Shown here: piece by piece, positions 22,501 to 24,575 of the stretch
Layout: each line of letters begins with the position of its first letter
How positions within the stretch are numbered: position 1 is the first letter of the stretch
Source of the DNA: Planctomycetes bacterium UBA1146
GTDB lineage: Bacteria; Planctomycetota; UBA8108; UBA1146
NCBI GenBank assembly: GCA_002311345.1
Contig: DCAA01000030.1
Span: forward strand, 41,752 to 66,326
DNA: 24,575 nt
Direction: 5' to 3'
Position numbers and translations under genes: made by a program
The notes under the pieces: generated by a model
Databases searched by the model: none
Told to the model about the DNA's origin: nothing
What the model saw: the letters and a program-made list of their open reading frames with translations, nothing else

Positions 22501-22835
22501 CGGTCGAAGGAGTTCTCAGCGGCACCGCTGACCTGATCATCGCCATCGGAGCCGGAGGAATCATCGAGGGACGTGTCTCGGACCGCGATGGCAATTTCCT
22601 GGCCGGAACCCAGGTGCTTCTCTCGGGAGGGATCAAGGGGACCGATGCTCGATCGCAGACCGATCGCAAGGGTTTCTTCACCTTCCCCGGTTTGCCGACT
22701 GGACATTACGTCATCCGGGTGACCAACTTCGGGCGAGGAGATGGAACTCCGACCCGAATCAAGAACGCTCCTACCTTCGAGGTTCGGGTCGAGGCAGGAA
22801 CCACCGAGTTCCTGGAAGTAGAAATCGAGGTTTGA
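19581..22835 (+). CDS. Large membrane-anchored protein of eleven carboxypeptidase-regulatory-like repeats
   Basis: 1084 residues. An N-terminal hydrophobic helix (about 7-25) is an uncleaved anchor or signal sequence, followed by a short linker. The rest is about eleven tandem beta-sandwich domains of 85-105 residues, of the carboxypeptidase-regulatory-like (transthyretin-like/CNA_B-like) type. Each opens with a unit like VSGIVQDEAGTPLPGATVV and later has a GxFxFxxLxPGxYRL pattern. Openings can be seen as VSGIV, ISGNIF, LAGTVQ, ISGTVY, ISGSVL, VRGQVI, LSGIVI, LEGQVV, IRGTVI, LGRII and IEGRVS. No enzymatic domain is visible, so it is probably a rod-like surface or periplasmic adhesion/scaffold protein. 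The ATG has AAGGAG 7 nt upstream. It stands 140 bp after the regulator gene with two stem-loops between, so it may be a separate unit; I found no clear promoter. Confidence 0.85.
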   Translation: MNAATKAALLTLLIVGIGYLFMTFLGDSGPPAIDDRALSNGGGAAVEKPSPRDIGLPERDVEKVTVSGIVQDEAGTPLPGATVVLSRIKGGTSLAQATRLREINSTTDGRFQFDEVIPGFYRFKANLAGYQSYRLDVAVIEEAVAAEIVLVLSSGMSISGNIFDPLGKPVAGAQIAAFKERVERDAPLQKRLQVLLDLQEMQEENGIISTSDDSGHYQIVGLEDLSYRLQVVASTFSPAEQRYISAGSTGIDFVLELGGVLAGTVQDPGAVGIADALVEVYRQTGTQDIIEIIQERAMPPLASRQTDGSGFFEFNELGGGSNYRLVARATGYQPRQFENLQVDSGGTAEVDVVLSPGEVISGTVYDPFGTALPGARCKVNQMGARSQGPPIDLTDDGIETDESGQFIFDTLTDGDYRLLVSYPDFATYQELRIRPGTDPLNIQLSEGAAISGSVLDVETNGPIPGAVVTVNDVADVRKTSVTDGDGHYFVRGITEQRRPTVYVSVVATGYTRSGNQQVEVADGSETPEANFYLERNGVVRGQVISANGVPLPGVSVSARKMHSEQNPVVVNAAPPVTSDSDGNFEVVEVSPGEGLFLEGSHSQYLISQSENFDLVAGASIDGLTLVMKIGGALSGIVIDEVGAPIEAAVVAVRDEWLGEVNPESLPNKSYSDAAGQWMIRSVPDGDHTIICSVPGYLIIERSGIVVSEGRNTANIELQVVKGAILEGQVVSMDGDPIEGARIIAIDTSEGLRKLNRSTDLTGYFKFDNLGRYPVDLIVEKSGYAEVRLFEQPVDQQPISIRLEALGGIRGTVIDESGSPLRAFSVSPRIIEGDREVTRVPSRTFQSEEGRYDFDRLQPGTYNVLIGAPGYAQDVIENVVVRSNRWEDLPTVVLGQGGRVLGRIIDASSGQSVAGAKVTVSGGNRNFLTSTTFRPSGAGRRDQILTGADGYFEFIGLAVPTITLKVEHRAYISETVEGVLSGTADLIIAIGAGGIIEGRVSDRDGNFLAGTQVLLSGGIKGTDARSQTDRKGFFTFPGLPTGHYVIRVTNFGRGDGTPTRIKNAPTFEVRVEAGTTEFLEVEIEV

Positions 22836-22880
22836 TCGGGCAGATCACTGCGCGCGGCACCTCATCCGGGGTACGAGGCG

Positions 22881-22911
22881 GGATCAATCGGGGTGAAATC
22901 ACCCTCGATCC
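22881..22911. promoter_or_regulatory. Inverted repeat after the repeat-protein gene; terminator stem or enhancer site
   Basis: GGGTGA (22891-22896) and TCACCC (22899-22904) form a perfect inverted repeat around AA. It is flanked by GGATC and GATCC arms (22881-22885, 22907-22911) with unequal spacers. No T-run follows, only a C-run. Its centre lies about 141 bp before the predicted transcription start of the PDZ-protein operon. It could be a weak terminator for the upstream gene or an activator site. Confidence 0.4.
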
Positions 22912-23012
22912 CCCCCCGTATCCCGGTCTTCAATTCTCTGGATACTTGCGTAAGTTCTTTAATAAAAGTGGCTTATCCCATCTGTAGAAATGCGGGTTGC
23001 TGAGATGGAAAA

Positions 23013-23028
23013 TGGCCCGGCCTTTGCA
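23013..23028 (+). promoter_or_regulatory. Strong sigma54 (-24/-12) promoter candidate of the PDZ-protein operon
   Basis: TGGCCCGGCCTTTGCA matches the consensus TGGCACG-N4-TTGCW at 11 of 12 defined positions with the correct GG-N10-GC spacing. The predicted transcription start is near 23039, 57 nt before the ATG at 23096. This is the best -24/-12 match I found in the window. It also argues against longer in-frame starts upstream of it for the following gene. Confidence 0.65.
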
Positions 23029-23095
23029 ATGTTCTCTGGTGGAAGTGTTCCTCAGTGAAGAGCCTTCCGCTGAGAGAAGAAATGGAGCCCGTGAA

Positions 23096-24208
23096 ATGAG
23101 AAACTCGACAAACCGGAACCCCGAGAGCCCCCGAGCCCAACTCTTTCCCTGGATCTCCCTGATGGGAATCCTGTCCCTCCTGACGCTGTGTGTTGCCCTC
23201 ACCCTGAGCGTCATGCCCGGGGTTCCGGTTGTTTTTTCTCAGCAAATCGCTGCTCTTGCCCCGGATGACCCCCAGCCCGAGCAGTCCGACAACGGTAGTC
23301 CACGAGATGTCACCCTGGAGCCACAGGAACTGCAGCGGATCGACGGCTGGATCCTCGATCTGGCCGATGATTCCTGGACAGTGCGGCGTGTCGCGCGTCA
23401 GAGGTTGATCGAGAGGGGGAATCAGGCGCGGGTTGCCATCGAGAAAGCGCTCCAGAGTCCCGATCTGGAGGTGCGGGCACAGGCCCGGTCCATCATCGAG
23501 CAAATTGAACAGGACAAGAAGCAGTCGGAGCCGGATGTAGGGCTCGACGATGGAGATGGAACAGTCGAACGGCGCGTCATCCGGCTTGGCCGTGATGGAG
23601 CGATCCAGATCGAAGTCGGGCCTGACGGTCAGGTTCACATCGTATCCGACCGACAGTCTCGTGGGGCGGACCCCGTCGAGGCGATTCGAGCTGCCGAGCA
23701 ACGGATGAGGAAACTGGAGCAGGAGATGCTTCGTCGCATTCCTGAGCCCCTCTCCAGGAGATTTGTCTTTGGCCCGCTCGATCCTATTGGTCCTTTTGAT
23801 GGATTGCGTCGAGTCACCAATGGTTGGACCGGATCGACCCGCTTCCAGATCACACGCGATGGCCAGACGGTGCTCGATTCCAGCACCTCCAGTTCTGTGA
23901 TGATCCTGGAACCTGTCGGTGTCACCCTCGAGACGGTGCATCCGTCTCTGCGTGCTCACCTTCCGGAACTCGAAGAGGGCGGGTTGTTGATCTCTGCGGT
24001 CAGAGAAGGAAGTCGCGCCGAGTCGATCGGATGGCAACGATGGGACATCCTCGTTGCTTTCGGAGAGACCCCGATCACATCCTTCGAGCAGATCGAAAAG
24101 ATGCTCGAAGATATGCCAGATAATTTCAGATGGAACATCATCCGCCGAGGACAACCGACCACCCTCGAAGCCAGTTCCCGAACCGAGCCGAAGCCAAAAC
24201 GCTTCTAG
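23096..24208 (+). CDS. Membrane-anchored HEAT-like/PDZ domain protein
   Basis: 370 residues. A basic N-terminus is followed by one hydrophobic segment (about 22-45, LMGILSLLTLCVALTLSVMPG), a signal anchor placing the rest outside the cytoplasm. Residues about 75-140 form HEAT/armadillo-like helices (LADDSWTVRRVARQRLIERG, LQSPDLEVRAQARSIIEQIE), often used in protein contacts. The middle is charged and not recognised. The C-terminal part (about 285-355) is a PDZ-like domain around LEEGGLLISAVREGSRAESIGWQRWDILVAFGETPI. No protease domain is present, so it is probably a scaffold or binding protein. ATG at 23096 has GGAG 8 nt upstream and lies downstream of the predicted sigma54 start. It is followed after 20 nt by another exported protein gene, likely in the same operon. 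Confidence 0.8.
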   Translation: MRNSTNRNPESPRAQLFPWISLMGILSLLTLCVALTLSVMPGVPVVFSQQIAALAPDDPQPEQSDNGSPRDVTLEPQELQRIDGWILDLADDSWTVRRVARQRLIERGNQARVAIEKALQSPDLEVRAQARSIIEQIEQDKKQSEPDVGLDDGDGTVERRVIRLGRDGAIQIEVGPDGQVHIVSDRQSRGADPVEAIRAAEQRMRKLEQEMLRRIPEPLSRRFVFGPLDPIGPFDGLRRVTNGWTGSTRFQITRDGQTVLDSSTSSSVMILEPVGVTLETVHPSLRAHLPELEEGGLLISAVREGSRAESIGWQRWDILVAFGETPITSFEQIEKMLEDMPDNFRWNIIRRGQPTTLEASSRTEPKPKRF

Positions 24209-24228
24209 ATAGAATGGGACCCGATACC

Positions 24229-24575
24229 ATGAATTTCTCGCTTCGTTTGCCATTACTGCTGCTATTTATTGGCTTGGTTCTTCCTGCCTGTATCCATCTT
24301 CATCCGGATTTCATGGCGCAGGCCGCTGATGGAGATTCCGGGTTCAGAGATCATGACTTTGATGATGCCGATGATGACGATGATGACCAAGATGGACTCG
24401 AACAACACATCCGCCATCTGGAAGAAACTCTCCAGCGAATTGAACAGGAGATGCGTGAGATCCATCAGGCACTAGACGAGGCCCATCGCGAGATGGATCG
24501 AAGGCATGAAGGAGACGACGAGGAGCATGAAGATGATCGCCATGGCGATGATCGACATGACGATGGTCGACGTGA
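24229..24575 (+). CDS. Asp/His-rich exported coiled-coil protein, truncated by window edge
   Basis: The frame is open from ATG 24229 to the right edge (115 codons, no stop), so the C-terminus is missing. The N-terminus has a hydrophobic stretch (LRLPLLLLFIGLVLPAC) that may be a lipoprotein signal with Cys18. A signal-peptidase I site after the later AQA motif is the alternative. An acidic run follows (DDADDDDDDQD, about 45-55). A helix with heptad-like spacing comes next (about 57-90, LEQHIRHLEETLQRIEQEMR), then a His/Asp/Glu-rich tail (DEEHEDDRHGDDRHDDG). The composition suggests cation binding outside the cytoplasm, which is inference. An in-frame ATG at 24214 is an alternative start. The 20-nt gap to the PDZ gene suggests co-transcription from the sigma54-like promoter at 23013. 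Confidence 0.65.
   Translation, partial: MNFSLRLPLLLLFIGLVLPACIHLHPDFMAQAADGDSGFRDHDFDDADDDDDDQDGLEQHIRHLEETLQRIEQEMREIHQALDEAHREMDRRHEGDDEEHEDDRHGDDRHDDGRR

Noticed and set aside
22973..24253. Minus-strand open frame of 426 codons antisense to the PDZ protein gene
   Set aside because: The plus-strand frame has a signal anchor, a PDZ motif, a Shine-Dalgarno and a promoter; the antisense frame has none of these.
1..24575. CRISPR arrays, insertion sequences, integrases, rRNA or tRNA genes
   Set aside because: I saw no regularly spaced repeats, transposase or integrase motifs, or rRNA/tRNA signatures anywhere in the window.

Overview
The window most resembles a planctomycete-type bacterium (Planctomycetota or a close relative). 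The evidence is the set of gene families: an FHA-GAF-sigma54 activator beside a Ser/Thr kinase with a membrane anchor, a secreted alpha/alpha-toroid (squalene cyclase-like) protein, a HEAT-like plus PDZ protein, a giant array of carboxypeptidase-regulatory-like domains, a Kelch lipoprotein and a TIGR00300-type ornithine cyclodeaminase. The phylum call is an inference from gene content. No rRNA or other phylogenetic marker is present.

Layout. 1-507 (-): 3' part lies outside the window for a Kelch-repeat lipoprotein. 1042-8677 (-): a compact type II secretion (T2SS) operon, gspD-E-F-G-H-I-J, closed by a terminator-like structure at 951-1027. 9002-13412 (-): a second operon whose three genes overlap by 4 nt each: Ser/Thr kinase, FHA-GAF-AAA-Fis sigma54 activator, and a secretin N-domain protein with no channel. 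13494-14690 (+): ornithine cyclodeaminase family gene, divergent from the kinase operon and convergent with a toroid protein gene (14687-15913, -). 16250-19440 (+): two-component histidine kinase and NtrC-type response regulator. 19581-22835 (+): membrane-anchored protein of eleven carboxypeptidase-regulatory-like repeats. 23096-24208 (+): HEAT-like/PDZ membrane protein, followed by a truncated Asp/His-rich exported protein that runs off the right edge.

How it may work together. The T2SS operon, the histidine kinase/NtrC operon and the PDZ-protein operon each have a -24/-12 (sigma54) promoter-like element at a plausible distance from the start codon. Each also has an inverted repeat centred about 140-155 bp upstream of the predicted transcription start, where enhancer sites for sigma54 activators usually lie. 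Two sigma54 activators are encoded in the same window. The working model is a sigma54-controlled secretion/envelope locus. In it, a Ser/Thr kinase and FHA activator, co-transcribed with an accessory secretin-like N0-N1-N2 protein, control the secretin operon, and the His kinase/NtrC pair adds a second input. The promoter sites were found by eye and the regulatory links are inference.
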